From assembly GCA_008360955.1 (NCBI GenBank), contig LUCM01009096.1, forward strand, positions 319,363-383,362: a DNA stretch of 64,000 nt, read 5' to 3'. This DNA comes from Fasciolopsis buskii. Lineage: Eukaryota > Platyhelminthes > Trematoda > Plagiorchiida > Fasciolidae. The number at the start of each line of letters is the position of its first letter. The stretch's first letter is position 1. Shown in pieces: positions 1 through 14,700 of this stretch. The notes under the pieces were generated by a model. The model saw only the letters and a program-made list of their open reading frames with translations, searched no databases and was not told the origin of the DNA. Position numbers and translations under genes: made by a program.

Positions 1-2720
1 CTGTTGGGATAGAGACACGACTTTCTTATACTCGTGATCTCTGTCTCCCTTGATTTGCCAAGGCGGTATTCGACCGTGTTTTGCTTTGGAACCACCTCTC
101 ACTGTAGAGTTTTCCAAAGAAATTTGTTTCTCTTATTCCGCGAGATCTCCGCAAGCGATGGTTGGCGACAGCAAATTATATGGCTCGGTGCTGCAGTCAA
201 CGGCCATCCTCCATTGGAAATCTTTTCTAAATAGTTCGACATTACTTCGCAGTTGATCCTTTGCTACTCCTGGTTCGTTTTTTGTTTGTTTGAGAAGATT
301 GTGCTGTGAGTTAGCAACCAAAACCAGAGCACGTTGATGCAAGGTTATTGGTTGTAAAACCTAAGCTGAACAGAACAGATGTTATTCCTTTGTTTTCTGT
401 CGATTCCTCTTTTGAAAAGTCGATACTGTGAGGTAGCAATCGAAACTGGAGCCAGGTTATGACTGTGTAGGTCCAAGCTAAACTTATCTTCAATTTCAGC
501 ATCTCATTTTAACAGACAGGATATAAACAAAGCATCTATGAACCATATTCGCGTCAGGTAAATCTTTCGAGAAGTAGAGTATGGTTTGATGCACTGAACG
601 CTCGAAATAATAACAATAATAATTAGTTCACTGTTTATCTCACCAGACCTGAGTAACCCGGATAGTGTTACACGCTATCTATGCCACGTACTTGCTTGTT
701 TAATGGCTGCCAGAAATACATATTCTAAGAAATTCGGTAAATCATGACAAGAAACGAGATAACAGTTTATCGATTGATGTCTGCATAAGGTGGAAAAAAC
801 GAGTAAATGCCACTGCCCCAGCTTCGCATGTAAGTCGAAATGCACCCCATAGAGCCATTAACGTAGCCCTTGCAAAGCTTACGCTTGGAAAACTTCCGGC
901 GGCGTCGCGTTGCACTGTCTTCATTGTGTAAACATACAGGTAATGCATATTTCTTCAAAAGTTGAAATTTTTAAAAGAATGTACTAAACAGGCATCAACG
1001 TTACCACTGTTCTCCGGATGTCTTCGGATCACACACATGCATCGGGATTCGATCTCGAAGTTGGTTGCTAGTCCAATGCTAGACAACTGCGCATGTTTCA
1101 GATAACATCCAATATCTCTGATGTTCTAAATTCCAATCAATTGTTGACAGTAAATATTTGCTGATGGACCCACCGGGTTGCAGTTCAGACTGAGTAGGAT
1201 GACCTGTCTGTCAGTTCCATGACTACAATATGGTGTCTGTTCCAGCATTTTTGGTCACTGGTTTCGCCTTGTTTTTGGGATTCGACTCATACATTGGACT
1301 TCTTCCCTCGTATTACTGTGCTAAGGATGGTCGTTCGCTTTCTGCGACGTGTATCCAGTTGATTGTTCTCTGCACTGCATTGTGCTCACCATTTAAATCT
1401 ATTTTCCTGCATCGCTTGATTTTGTTGCGCCATCTCCCGGAACCGGATCCATCTCGCGTTTTCCTCGGGATTGTAATGCTGCCTGGAAATCACAAAAGTT
1501 TGTGATTGTTAGTATGTTCCTGGATATTGAAGGCCAAACTGTTGCTGTCCACACGTTTTGCACCCATCAGTTGGATGTCACGTCTGCACCCCCCCTCCCA
1601 AAGATTGTTTGTTCATCCCATTCCAGCGCACGGAGTAGACGGGAGCTACCACAAGAAACATACCGAGGACTCAGGTTTTCGTACCCACTTGATTAGATCC
1701 CGATACCTCCTCAGATCGCCGTAGCTTGTTTCGACGCTGTTGTTTGTACGTATGAGTTGATGCTATCTGCATCTTTTTTTGTTGAGATCTGAATTGACGG
1801 TAAAAACAGATTATACAACAAGTTGTAGAGGTTAATGAACAATGTCTCCAAGTATGCATGGTAGTCGGTTTTTCGGGAACCGGACGATTGAATTTGTCCT
1901 TGGAAAGTATGGCCTTGGATCGACGGAAGCAGATGATCCGGCAGATTTCCAAACTAAGTAGACTAAAGTCGTTCACTAATCGCTTTCAGTAAGCGCAACG
2001 GATGTTGAATCATCATATTCATTACCCTGGTCAGAGGTAAACACAACTCAGGCGACATCAGTCGGTCGATAAGCTGAGCAAAAAAAGCCGCTTAAAAAAG
2101 TTAGTTATTATCGATGGCCGGCAGTAGCCAGCGGATTAGTCGATCACCGAATGTCAAAAACATGGGAAACCAATATAAGTGATTTATTTTAATCCAGTGC
2201 TCTAGTCCGGAGTTAGCTTTAAAATCCCTTTACTGAGCTTAGCAAAAATATCCTCGAATCCAAGCAACGTAGTTGCACTTCGACTACCGACAAATGGCCA
2301 GACAACCACGGAAGTTACCGATGCCCACTGGCCTCTAAATGCTCAGGCAACAGATTTGTGGAATAACAGTGGACTAAACTGATGTCATCTGTGAAATAAC
2401 CAATTGTAAAAGAGTTGTGCTTTACTTGACAGTTACTCAGGGCTCAAATCTCGTAGGTGATATTTCAGTTTTCCGATATGTCCGAATGGTCTTACCTGAA
2501 TGACTACTTAATTTCCTTATCCACTGAACTAATTCTGTACCAGTTATGATACTGCTTACCGGTTCACCTAGTCAGTGCAAGGGTCTTCAAAGGATAAGAT
2601 GAAACCGTTGCATGTTTTTGATGACTGTAGTCAAAGATAGCTTATGCAACCGATTGTTTTGCGTTTCATATGTCGTCCGTATTGTGTTTCTATATTTGTC
2701 TGTCATTCCCATCTCAACAG
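1..2720. other. 5' flank or intron left of gene A
   Basis: No exon could be recognised here. The exon at 2721 opens in phase 0 directly after a good acceptor (polypyrimidine stretch then CAACAG), so the preceding exon of the EXOC3 gene must lie further left. I looked for counterparts of the gene B exons that precede this point (those at 41650-41720, 42025-42118 and 42310-42402) and found none in this 2.7 kb, so they probably sit outside the window, unless gene A is truncated. Short open frames here on both strands look like noise. Confidence 0.6.
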
Positions 2721-2869
2721 TTGGCCAGCGCAAATGACGCCCTGGTGTTTGCTGATAGCATCGTGAAAATATTGATGCAAGAGCTAGCTGAAGATGCCCA
2801 GCTTAAAGGTCGTATGGCCGCGCGCATCAACTCGCTTAAAGGGGATTTCGAGAGGATTGCCGAACACTG
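2721..2869 (+). CDS. EXOC3: Gene A exon a1 (149 bp)
   Basis: The acceptor is CATCTCAACAG and the donor is CTG|GTTAGT. The exon opens in phase 0 and leaves two bases (TG) of a codon. It encodes a helical segment starting LASANDALVFADSI and containing ELAEDAQLKGRM, equivalent to the human EXOC3 region around MIAIINNCQTFKESI. The counterpart in gene B is 41356-41504, also exactly 149 bp with the same phases; about 24 of 50 residues are identical. Confidence 0.93.
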
Positions 2870-5800
2870 GTTAGTCCACTCAGCAAAGATTTTCATAATT
2901 TATGTGACTACTTACATTTGTTAGAAATGTGCCATTTCTTGGACACAATAATATACAACCAAATGTCGAATTTGACCTAGCCAAGTTCTGTGCTGCCATC
3001 AGTTTGGTGATCATAGTTTGTTGTTACGTGCCCTCGCTAACCGATCAAATAGTTCTCGGGATTGCATTTATTGGTAATCTAAGTAGTTTTTTATGGTCAC
3101 GGGTTTACCGTCTCTCATTAACATTGTGAGTTTTGATCCAAACTTCGATCCATTTTTCTCGAACTGACTGCGCGGTGCACGTAGCTTGGTGCACACACAA
3201 TTGGTTTTTTCCCCATTGCGTAAAACGTGTATCACCTTTTTGAATTCGGAATTTTCAATTTGTAGATCAAATTTAGTGTGTTGCACCGTTGGATTTCGAC
3301 ACCAGCAGTCGGTCGACAGCACTTTGTGCACATATTTCTGACAAAGATTTTAAAAGAAAAATGGAAAACGACTTTTCTCTTCCATCATGAAATCGTATCA
3401 AGCTAGATTGCGTGGATAATGGAATAACAATTTGGCTAGTCTCATCTACTACTTCTCGTTCACTGCATTTTTCTCGAATTACAGGCTTAACTCAACCGGA
3501 ATTGTTGCATCATAAAATTGGGAAAAAGTTTAGGCGCGAGTGAGCACAGTTCACGTCTGCCTTGCGGAAACCACACACTCGGCAGGACACTTAAGCAGAT
3601 ACAAACAAGCAAGACGGATAAACAGGCGATGTGCAACCATTTAGTAACTCGTACCTGCCACGACCCGGGGACTAGAAATAGTCAAATGGTCAATATCACG
3701 GCGTTTCAAGCTTAAAGTCGAAGTTTCTTATCAACTTCTCTACGTGGCATCTGCCTACTGGCCGCGCCCCTCTTCCCGGAAGACAATGCCTCTTAACGTT
3801 TTAACAAAAGAGAAAGTACAAGGTAAAAGATAACTCTATCCAACCATGTCTTGTAGCACCAATTGTCAGCTTTATACCCTCGACTTCGTCGGTAATAGTC
3901 CGTCAGTTTCATTCCATTTGGTCAATGCGCCGAGGGGATTGATGTCCAAACTCCGTTAAGTTGTCCCTTGCGATTGAGATTAAATTTTTTGGTTTGTGCT
4001 TAATTTTCACTGATTCTCATAAATTCTAACTGAATGCCACATCAATATCTCGGTTAGTTGAATTAACTGGTTCAATTCAAGCAGACTTTCTGCTTGTCCA
4101 TGAGCTGTTTGTTCATCCGGCGCAGTAAAACAAATATTCCTAGAGAAATCCGATTTTTTTACGTTTGTATTGTGTTGTCACCTGGTAAAAATATGGAAAA
4201 AGTGCGAGATACAGGACATCACTACTGAGCGGCACATACTACAGTGTAAATACAGACGACATCAGCACTAGACGTCAAGGAGAACAACGCAGAGAGAAGA
4301 GTTTCAGGCTCCCTGAGACTGTTCACAACAACTGTGATGGCTGACCAGACGTTTTCGATTGTAACACACTGGTGCGTTGTACAAGCTGGACGTAGAAAAA
4401 ACTTGACTTCTAATCGGACAGTCACTGGTGTTAGTTGTGGCACTAAGTGGGCTGGTGTGATTCACTTCTAGGATTCCTGGGAACACCGAGTCAAATTAAA
4501 AGAGTGTACTGACCGCAGCCAACAGTCAGCAATCACGTGAGGAAAAAAACACGCTATCCGTAAATAAGTTCTAATGTATTTATACAATGTTTAGGGTTGA
4601 GAAGCAATGACCCCACGCTTTTATGGAAATCAGCCAATCAGAAAAGGGCGATGTTTGATGTGAACACTTTCCCTAAACCAGTCAAAACAAAAATAAACAC
4701 ACTTATTACGTTTTGCACCTCCGAAGGATTAACAAGCAGTCGAATAAGTCAACCGATGAAATTCGGCATGATCATGACGAGGCACATATTCCTACGTTGA
4801 TCATACTCAATTCTCAACTGCGGAGAGATCCTCTTGCCGGGGGCTCATCAATGTGGGCAGCGGGTTTGGAAAATCACTGACTGATGATGTGTTCTGTCTT
4901 TGCGGTGTTGAAGTTCAACAAATCGCGTCAAGTTCGGTCACTTGGCTTAATGGCTAAAATTTTCGACTCATACGTTCGCCACTGGCTCGCGTTTCATTTC
5001 CGGCACGATGGATGTGCACACTGTTGAAGATTCCTAACAAAAACAGGTGCTCCCATACTTTTCGAAGTTGAGTTGGATGCCTATACGACATAATGAATCA
5101 AATCAAATCTACCACAGAAACTGACCAAATTTTAGAAATCGATTTCGGTAGAGGGCAAATAAACAGAGGCGTCTCTGCGGTCAACAGCCTTTTCGAGTCA
5201 TCCATGCGATTCACTCTATCTCCAACAAATATTTTTATGACACCAGAAAATGGATTTTGGGAAATCCGTTCACGATGCAAGTTCTATGACCTGTACACTC
5301 CGGACCAATCTATTTGTCGGTCACTTTTGGTCACAGGTCGTCATTGTTTTTAGTTTTGGCATGGAAAACCAATCCTCTGCATCATTGCTTCGTGGATAAT
5401 TTCCCCTGGGGTAATGATAAAAATGCGTTGACCAATGAAGATGGTTCATAACATTCAAATAAATCTCAAAAGACAAAGGAGCGATCCCAATCTTGTCTTG
5501 TGCCAAATCGACTATCAATGCGTCCCTCCTCTGAAGCAGGCAACGAGCCGTGGAACTTTCGCGCTCCTAAAGTGTTAAATGTCACGGTCCAGAAAGTGTA
5601 GCAGAAGTGACACTTTCTGAAATATTGACGCATATGTTTCTTTTAGATTCGGCTGTGTCACAAATTGAATCAGCGAGAACGGCGAGTGAAGTGGTACAGT
5701 CACTGGTGAGGAAAAATGCCCACTCTGGACGTTCTTGACGAACCTATAGTACTGGCATGAATTGCCAACACCTGAGGTCGTCATGAAAGATCTGTAATGG

Positions 5801-7499
5801 TTTAGACGACAATTGTCGAACGTGGGTGAATTCGATGAATGAGAAAACAAATTGCTGCTCCGTGCAATCCGACGCCCTTGGACTATTTACGTTCAAATTT
5901 TTCGGAAAGTTTCTAGATATCGATGATCGATCAACAAATATCATTTCATCTGAATATAAGTAAGATTATTCCAGTTTCCCATCAGGACCAAATGTCGTAA
6001 GGGGTGTATCGAAAAGTCAATGCGCCATGTATTGGTTTTAATTGTGAATGATATAATGATAATAACCAATTTGATTGTAAAGCTTGCCTTGGGAAAGACT
6101 ATCCACGTTAGTCGAAACGTTGGCGCACTAGATCTAGCTACAACGCTGTTATTGACATTGTATCATTCCAGTTTCCTGTCCACGTAAAAAAAATTTGCTG
6201 CCTGGCAACTTGACCTAAATTTGATTGGAAAGTTTGCAGTCTGTTGGCTAGAGGCTTTGTTTTGGAATTTTTTTCCCACTAAGCGAGAATGAAAACCAGA
6301 TTTACTATGTGAACAACGAAAAAGTGAAATTAGCAACGCGTTAGGTTTCTTTCTTTTTTCATTAGTAAAACGACAAATTTTGACATTTTCAGAAAGATTC
6401 GCAACCAACTTAGGGTTACCAGGTGGTTAGTTGATTACATTCGAACGCACCACCTTTAGGTTAGAACGCTTGACCACCGTCACTGTGGTCAAGTGTGTAT
6501 ATCATTTTCCGGAGTAAAACGCATTACAATTGACCACACGAATATTATCCATCACCTACTGTCTGTTCTTCTAATAGCGTTTCATGCTGATTGGATACGT
6601 GTTGCAATTACTTGGTCCTATTGTACACAGTTAGAAGGTTGTCATGCTACCAGTATGGTTCTTCGAATAAATTGGATGTTTCTATCATTGCATTTCGTGC
6701 GCCGTGCTTCAACTCCCGGTGAAAGTCAAGTATTCAAATCACAACTGATCTGTACCTGATTCCTTGGTTCAGATTTTCTTTTACAAAATCCACGGCCTCA
6801 GCCATCGATGAATTGTGAGTCCAGAACCACACGTCATTTCGTCCTGTTCACTGTATCAACCCGTTGTAAGGCTATTTTTTGGATAATTGTAGCTAACCTG
6901 AACCACTGTCTCAGACAATCCGGTCGTACGCCGTTACCTTTAATCTGCGTTTTTTCTGCTTGTACTGCTGTAGTATTACCTTTTTCTCTGCATCAGCATT
7001 TCTACCCTCCTCCCCTTGTTGCTTCCATCCCGCCAAATATAGTCGTTTGGCCGCGGAAGAGACCATTCTGCTTGATCTGAATTTCGTCCTGACTAATGTG
7101 ATGACTCCGCAGTGGTGAGTTTGATGAATAATTGCTATTTTTATACGATTTCGCTCGTGGTAAACTCGAATTAACCGTTCCCCGATTAGGCCTGTCAGTG
7201 ATAATAGTCTTTTACTTGTATTTTGTTTCTTTTACCACTGATCTACAATTTTCAAGAAAGAATCAGCAGTTCTTGTTAAACTTTCAAATGAGGTAGTGCT
7301 CAATGATCAGAGGAGAAGATAGTTGAGCCTGCGATCGTGACGGCCAAATCGCATGGGGCTATCCGCTGGTACCCCGCCCAGTGCAATAGGCGATAGAGGC
7401 TATAGAGCCGCTGCCTCCATTGTATTCATGCATGAAGCATTCGACTGAAAATCCTACCAGTTGAACCCATCAGACTCAGTCAACACTTTTAGCTCAGAA

Positions 7500-7538
<39 letters not shown>

Positions 7539-8732
7539 TTTCGTTGAAATCTGTTTTTGTTGTAGCTTACGTGACCCGTAACTATTTAAGATCCTTGGCA
7601 TACACAGCTCGATTAAACAAAAAGTTTCTATCTACATACTAGGTAATTTGATGGTCTCAAACATAGTTCCACATCAGATCTGAGCAAAATTTAAAGATGG
7701 ATTCGATTCGTCTTGCCAAAATTGAGTAAACTCGGAGCTCAGTTGTCCTGCCAAATTCCCCTCCTTTTGGGGACGTCTTGATCGTGCAGATTCTGTCACG
7801 GGCTCACAAAAAATGGTTTCCATCTCACATGTTTCATGTGGCTATGTGTTCGCTTCATCACTTTACGAAACCTTACAGTAGTTAGTTTTATTCTGATCTA
7901 CCTAGACGATACTTGTCAACGTCTCCGTTTGTAAATTTATTCGCAAGATAACATAATCATAACTTCTGCAAGGTGACGACCAATTGTGTGCGGTCGAAGG
8001 CGTGATGACTGGGGCTGAGGAATTTCGAACTCACCACCTTAGCATTCACACTCGCTGTCGCCCCGCTCGTTACCATACCTGACCTAGTGCTTCTGTCCCA
8101 CTCCAAGTTTCAAGGTCACGGCTGCCGGTCCCTCTCCCCCTCCTCCGTGCAGTATGGGTCCCAATGACTATGGGACATGTCCCTCCCACTGCGCTCATGT
8201 TTTTCCCTGTCCTAAAAGAAGCCCAGATACGGAATCCCTAAATAACCTCAGTCCGACAAAAAATAAAGAAAAAACGTGGTTAGGATCGTTTGAATTCAAC
8301 TACGTAAAATCAACTTACTCAGCTACCTACCTGTACACATGTGAATAGACGATAATTGTGTGTCCATCAACCGGGAACTCATGAGGAGGGCTATATAGAT
8401 GGGAAATCAAATATGTTCCGCCAAACAAAGCTTGATTGACCACGAACTCCAACTATTTACACGAACCGGCCTGAAACGTCGTATGTTTGATGCTTCAGAA
8501 GATAAAGCCCTTCGCTGCTTCTTCAGTGGAATTGCCACCCAGGAAGCTGTTAGATTTAGTAGCAGCCTCGGTGTTCAGCAAATATCGAGCCAGGGAACTG
8601 TAGCATTTTTCGCCCATCTAATCCAAATGTTTTCCGCACGTATTCCCAGACGCGACAGCATAACCGTCTTTCAGTTCCGTTTACTTATTCACCATCATAA
8701 ATAGCTACTCGAAAAAGTAGCGCGCAGGGATT

Positions 8733-8772
<40 letters not shown>

Positions 8773-11700
8773 TGCAACCGGTTGTGGTGCGTTTACAAGT
8801 TTCCTTTGTCTATATCCTTAGGTCTCTAGTGCTTCCATTTTGTGTAGACACATCAGCAAATACCATGAATTTATTTGTAGGTTTCCCTATATCTATTTGT
8901 AGCCAGTAATAAGTCCACCTAAACATGTTCGACCTTGGTTGTCCAGGTAAACGCGTCCGAACATGAGAAATGAAACTCTATTGGCACATGAAAATTTCAT
9001 GCGCGTTTTTCGAAGCGTCTTAAGGTTTATCCTAGTTTAAATTCATAACTGAAAATAGACTCGCTTGTCCACCAAGAGCACTTATTTTATCGCGTTCTGC
9101 TTGAGACTGTGCCTGTATTCGTGAACTGAAGGTAAGCATTTGTTAATTGGGAATTTTGCGTTGACCGGAGACTGACACTCATGGTTGATCAAGGACAGAA
9201 AATTCTTGCTTAGGTCGGATTTTGGTTTGCATCGAAGTTGACCTTGAGTCAAGGTCACTCGAGTGGGCAGCGCTAATCACTTATGTCGTTATCGTGGCAG
9301 AGAAGTTGTGAACAAGAAAACAGTTTATTCTTTTGGTACCACGATGTAGAGGACTAGGAACAGCGGTCGTTTTAGAATTTCGTGGTTAAGATTTTCAAGC
9401 TTTCACGCCACTAATTACATCATATTTAACGAATAAACTGTGCCAGGAGCATGGTTTTCATGATGAAAATCATTTTCAAAAGTGACTACAAATTCACCTG
9501 TATTCACATCACATTTCACGACAAAAATTTTCTTCTGTAGTCCTTTCGCAGTTTATTACCGAAGTTTAATGTACCCTCCTCCAGATAAACCTTGATGCTT
9601 TTTAAACGCTCTAAGTTTCACCAGATATATAGTATGAATTGATCGCATAACGAATCAGGGAATATAATTATCTTATCCAATATTAGAAGGTACTGAGCGT
9701 TTCAGTTTAAGGACTCGTTGATTTTGTTGATGAATGAATGTCATATGTTGACCTGCAGAACACTTGCGAAATGAACATTTTCAGACAGAAGTTACCCGAC
9801 AAAGTTGTCGCATTCCGTCCCATTTCCGTCCGATGTGTTCACTCTTACATGAATAAAATTAGAAAATATTTACCAGCGAATCAAAGGTGCGTGTTCTCCT
9901 AATAAGGGGAATTTTGTCGTTGTGGTAACGCAGGATCCATGGTTTGTCAGTTGACTGGGTGCTGCTCAGTAGCCTACACAAAACTGGTTTTGATTCAGGG
10001 AGCTCCGAGCCTTCGACGAAAATGTCTAATCTGTAAAGCATTAGGAAACCGGTGTCTGATCGGTCAGTTCATAAGTTCTTCGGATGAGACTGTACATCCT
10101 GAATGCCCAGTGTGCCTCTCCCACACAAATGGCGGTGAGCCTAAAGCTGCGTGCTCTATGCGCCGCTCGTTTTTTGATTTTGGAATCAAAGTTTAGCCGT
10201 CTGCCGTAGAATGATTGCCAAAAGTCAGTCAATCTGATTGTGGGCCCCGGGCGTGCGCTTTCGTCTCTGCATTTTGGCGAAAATACGTCCGCCATGAGAA
10301 GGTAGCGTGTAGTGCCTCCTTAGCACCGGCCGTTTGAGAAGCACGGTCATCTGGGAGCATTTCGAGAGATTTTCAAAGCGAGCATTCGACACAATAATCA
10401 ATATTGCCTTCTCTTCTGCTTTACATGTTTTAATCTTGATCGTGATTACGTGACCGAGTAGGTTCATTCTTATCTTGCTTCTTTGTCCACGTGCGGAGTC
10501 AGCCACTCAAGGACTTTTTCGTGTCTGAGTTTGGTTTACTATACTGTCTAACTCCAGTCCTTTGTGAGTTACTGCTACGGGTGCTGATAAACTACTGCAT
10601 GCGTTCTGTATGGCGGTGAGTATCTTCGCCTGTCGGAAGAAGATCCCAAGTTCGATTCCCGGCCAGGAAGCCAGCTTTGACTAACGATAGTCAAGTGTAT
10701 TAAGCGTCATCGAAAAGGTCAGTGGTCCAAATCCTGGACCCACCGACCGTTCCAGTAGTACACGCCAACTGACTGTCATTCTGGTTGTTATCACACCTGA
10801 CCTAATGAGACTTTATGTGCCACTCCAATTTTCAAGGTCATGATTGCCGGTCCTCCGCCTCTACCTGTGTAGTCGGCCCCATAAGCTGTGAGATTTTCCT
10901 TCCATTACGCTTATGCTCAAAGCATATGATTAAAAAAATGAATTCTAAGACTGTTCAGAATAATAGCTCACTTATTTTGTTCTGTACTTTCAAAGCCCAG
11001 TGTGGATGTCCCATTCGAAGACTGTGACATCGTCTCCTAGTAGTCGGTAGATAGTTGAGGCGCAGAGTACCGGGAATTCTGTGTGACATCCGAATAAACA
11101 GAGCAACATTTTGTGGTCGTCTGGAATGATCGGTCATTCGCCATCAATCCTGAGTCCATTGAAAATCTTGGAGGTATCTTATGGTCATTTACTTTAGTGA
11201 ACAATGTGAGGTGAACTTTGCAATCGCTGTGCCATACCGGTTGGGTTGTAGTGGTTCCTTTGGCACCACTGGATTTTTTTAGTGCCCTTTCCTGTCACTG
11301 CTTTTTGAGTGATAAATAGGCCGGTGATCATCATTGCTCATTACATGCGTGTTTTTTATTTCTGCTCATGAGAATGTACCATTCGAAGAGATTACTATTG
11401 GGTAGTTGATCGTCAACAAGCTTGGCGACGTCCTTTTCATCTATAACTCTTCTTTCCTTCCTCTTTGCTGTGCCGAATTCAGGCTACGTCCAGATGATAT
11501 CACGGGCAACTGTTTCCACGGTACCCTGGCTGATTATGATGAGACGCTTAAACATGTGCGCCCGGTCGTCTATAACGAACTGGTCAATCGACTAGGCGAG
11601 CGTCTGTTAATTGAATATCTGAAGGTACTCCTCACACGGTAGGTTAATTATCGGATTGCCCGCAGTTGGCGAAATCCGTAGCGTTTTTGCTTATTTTTTC

Positions 11701-14700
11701 TGGTTTTGCATTCTTTTATCACCTGCTCTGAGAGCAACTTTTGCGATCTATTCCGCGGCGATTCGTTTACACTGTTGGACAGAAAACAGCAACTGGTATG
11801 GCACCGTCGAGCGAGAAGGTTGATCTATGGTACCAAGAGCGGATCCCCTGTCTAATGTTTTGCTCGATGGCTCCGTATCCACGACAACATAGCCCACTCG
11901 ATTATGGTGTACTCAACGCGAGCTCGCACCCGGGGTAATAAATCAAAAGGTGATTTAACTACTATACATAAACGGTGGGACTGAAGCTTGAGACTGTCTT
12001 AGTAACCGTGGCCATGTAATCGAAAGACCAATTGTGAGAACAACGCGCGTGGGCTATTGATAACGTTTATGTGGCAGTCTCCATATGCTGCTCGCAGATC
12101 GGCCCAGTTATACGTGTGCTGAGACATCGTTTGGAATTGATATTGGTGTTTAGATGCGTTGTAACTGATAGCGCAATCTCCGAGGAATACGCATAGTTCA
12201 GACGGTTGTAATACAAAAAGTGACCGTTCAATTGTACCGGACAGAAAAGATATTCACATAAGACACGGAAGCATTCGAAAGGAAATATCTACCCTCAACA
12301 TATCAGTTCAATTCAGTTTTGACAACCATTACCTGTACACTAACGGCTTATGATTTTATTTCTTTTTGCCTTGCCATCAACTGACCACCCCGACCCATCT
12401 TCCAACAACTGCCTAAAGGCACTGGGGTAGGGGGAATACACAGATGCGACGAACAAACAAACGACTGTTCAGTCGACTGCTGTTGATACGTACAGAACGG
12501 TTTAGTCAAACTGCACATAAACGATTGGTGACTAGAATCCAATCTAGTAGTGCAGGCTCGACTGTCGTTCTCGGACGAATTCCAACAACAGCCTGATCAT
12601 TAGCACAGAAGCCGGATTACCTTACACATGAAGAGTGGAACGTGAGAATGAGGTTGGATCTCGGCTACGAAGACTGGTTGACACATTTGCGTTTCGGAGA
12701 CGTAGCATACATCTATTATATAAGTTTCAGCAGCTCTAGTTAGACAAATTTGTCACTTCATCTGGTCTAACGGACGGATACTGAAGGGAGCAAAGTAAAG
12801 TGAACACTTGGATTTGCGTAACGCGTCCAGTTTATTTCTTGCCCTCTCGCTAGTGTTACTGTCAGGTGAATCTATAGATCCTCAGTTTTTTTTGTGTAAT
12901 CTCACATGATCATTGTGTCAGAAGAGTGCAGGTTGATAAGGTTCCCCATAGATAGGGCGCACTAGGTATCGGTGTTCAGTCGAATAAGGTCGTAGTAGAT
13001 CAGGGATGGTAACGAACCAGACTACAACGAATAGCCATTTGCCACTGCCGTAACTGGTGGCACTGGGCATTGGACTTCGTTCCTTCAGATGACAAATCCT
13101 TCTCTCACTGGACAACCGTTAATCATCAACATCATCATCATCATTTTGCATTAAACAACAGGGTAAGCACCACTGATCGCCATCGGTGGTGTTCGTACAA
13201 GCCTCAAATAGAGTAGATTCTTGTGGTTCCAGATACCGGAGTAGACTTAATGATTTGTTCAGTAAGATTCTGATGCAGTAACCCTGTTTCTTATGACTTG
13301 CACGCCGAAAAGTAGTAGTTTCGGTCGGAATTTTCGAAACTTCGTCCCAGGGTGGCTAAATAATACTGATGTCTCGCTCTCGGATGATTTTGTGCATTGC
13401 GCAGCCAAAATCATTGATATATGCACTCACTGTAATTTGTATGATATTGTATTTGGAATTTTACGTTCAGAGGTGTCCACATTTCAGTCAGAAAGAATGC
13501 ATTCGTCACCTCGTAAAAATTCAGCCAGTAAAAAATCAGAGCGAAAGAAAATCACGAGAGACTGTGTAGAAAGTCAGTCACATCCTGTTCCCAATTGGTG
13601 AGATTTCGGACTAAGCAGGAGACAGTAGAGCCATTAGAGATATACGGGGGAATGGAACAACGGATGGTGCAACATGTCCTGGTTTGGGGGCAGGATTTCT
13701 TGGGGTCACCGTGTAGAAGATCGGGCGGATCTGAGACGATTTTCTGTGCAAATTCCTTACATGCGGATAGATCCATACCAGACTTTTTGGTGAATGGTTA
13801 TTTCGGTAGTATGAAAGATACATTGCTGATAACTGACAGACTCCGGCGAAGGATTCTGAAGTCTTACTTGAATAAACCAGAAAAGATGACAAGCGAACTA
13901 AAGAGAAAGGCAGGAAAACCCCGTTTCAAGCCCAAAAGAAGGAAACTTTTCGTTTAACCTGGAGTGGCCGAAATCCTCTCATTTAAAAAGTTGGTCTTCT
14001 AAGTTTCTTCGCACAATTATAAATTTTCAACGATCGTCTGCAGACTATATTTTTATTGTAGTTCTTAAATAACTTGATAGGGTTTTCCCCACGTCACTAG
14101 TTTCGCGGTAATGAAAGTAGGGTCGGAAGCATAAGCGAAAGCAATCAAACATTCGACGCATCTTGACAAATTACGATTCAAATCAGAGCGAACAGCGAAA
14201 TCATGAGCATTAGACTCGTTGTTGGCAAAGTTGAGGAAACCCTCGCAGCGTCATCAACGTATTTGAGTACTTGACCGGGGAACTAGTAGATAGATTGCTG
14301 CTTTATGTTTAAAACAAATTAGGAGAAATGGCTTCCCCTTGGAAGACTCCGAAATTATTTATCTATTGTGTAGATTTGTTTTCTCCCAGTCGTATACTCT
14401 GAGTTCTGTTGGCAAGGTACTCTGATAGCCACGCCATGAAGCGCTTGAAATAGACGGACCGTTCTGGTTTGCGTCGAGGTAAGGATTGTGATATTTTAGT
14501 TTGGTTAGACTGTTTGATGAATTGAAAAGATGTCCGGGAATAAGGACTGACCACGGGTTGAAATTGAAGCACGTAGTTGGTAATAATTCTATTTAGATTA
14601 GAGTTGCCTCTGGTTGGAGAAATTGATAGATCATCGGTTAGATCGAACACCATAAGAGAAAATGTCAGTGCGTGATTAAAATCACCTACGATTTATCGGT

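Larger units (their letters stand above)
2870..7042 (+). other. Gene A intron 1 (4173 bp), repeat-bearing
   Basis: The intron is bounded by GTTAGT and ATATAG. It holds one SINE copy (about 4936-5090) and one fold-back element (about 5985-6175), listed separately. The remaining sequence shows no credible exon on either strand; the short frames are not supported by splice sites or recognisable similarity. Confidence 0.85.
7115..11482 (+). other. Gene A intron 2 (4368 bp), repeat-rich
   Basis: It contains a CA microsatellite, a TA microsatellite, two copies of an interspersed repeat (8070-8205 and 10790-10918) and a tRNA-Asp-like segment (about 10601-10665). Overlapping frames on both strands at 9939-10506 include a Cys-rich + strand stretch, but none has a recognisable fold. 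No further EXOC3 exon is expected here because a2 and a3 are contiguous in the family alignment. Confidence 0.8.
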
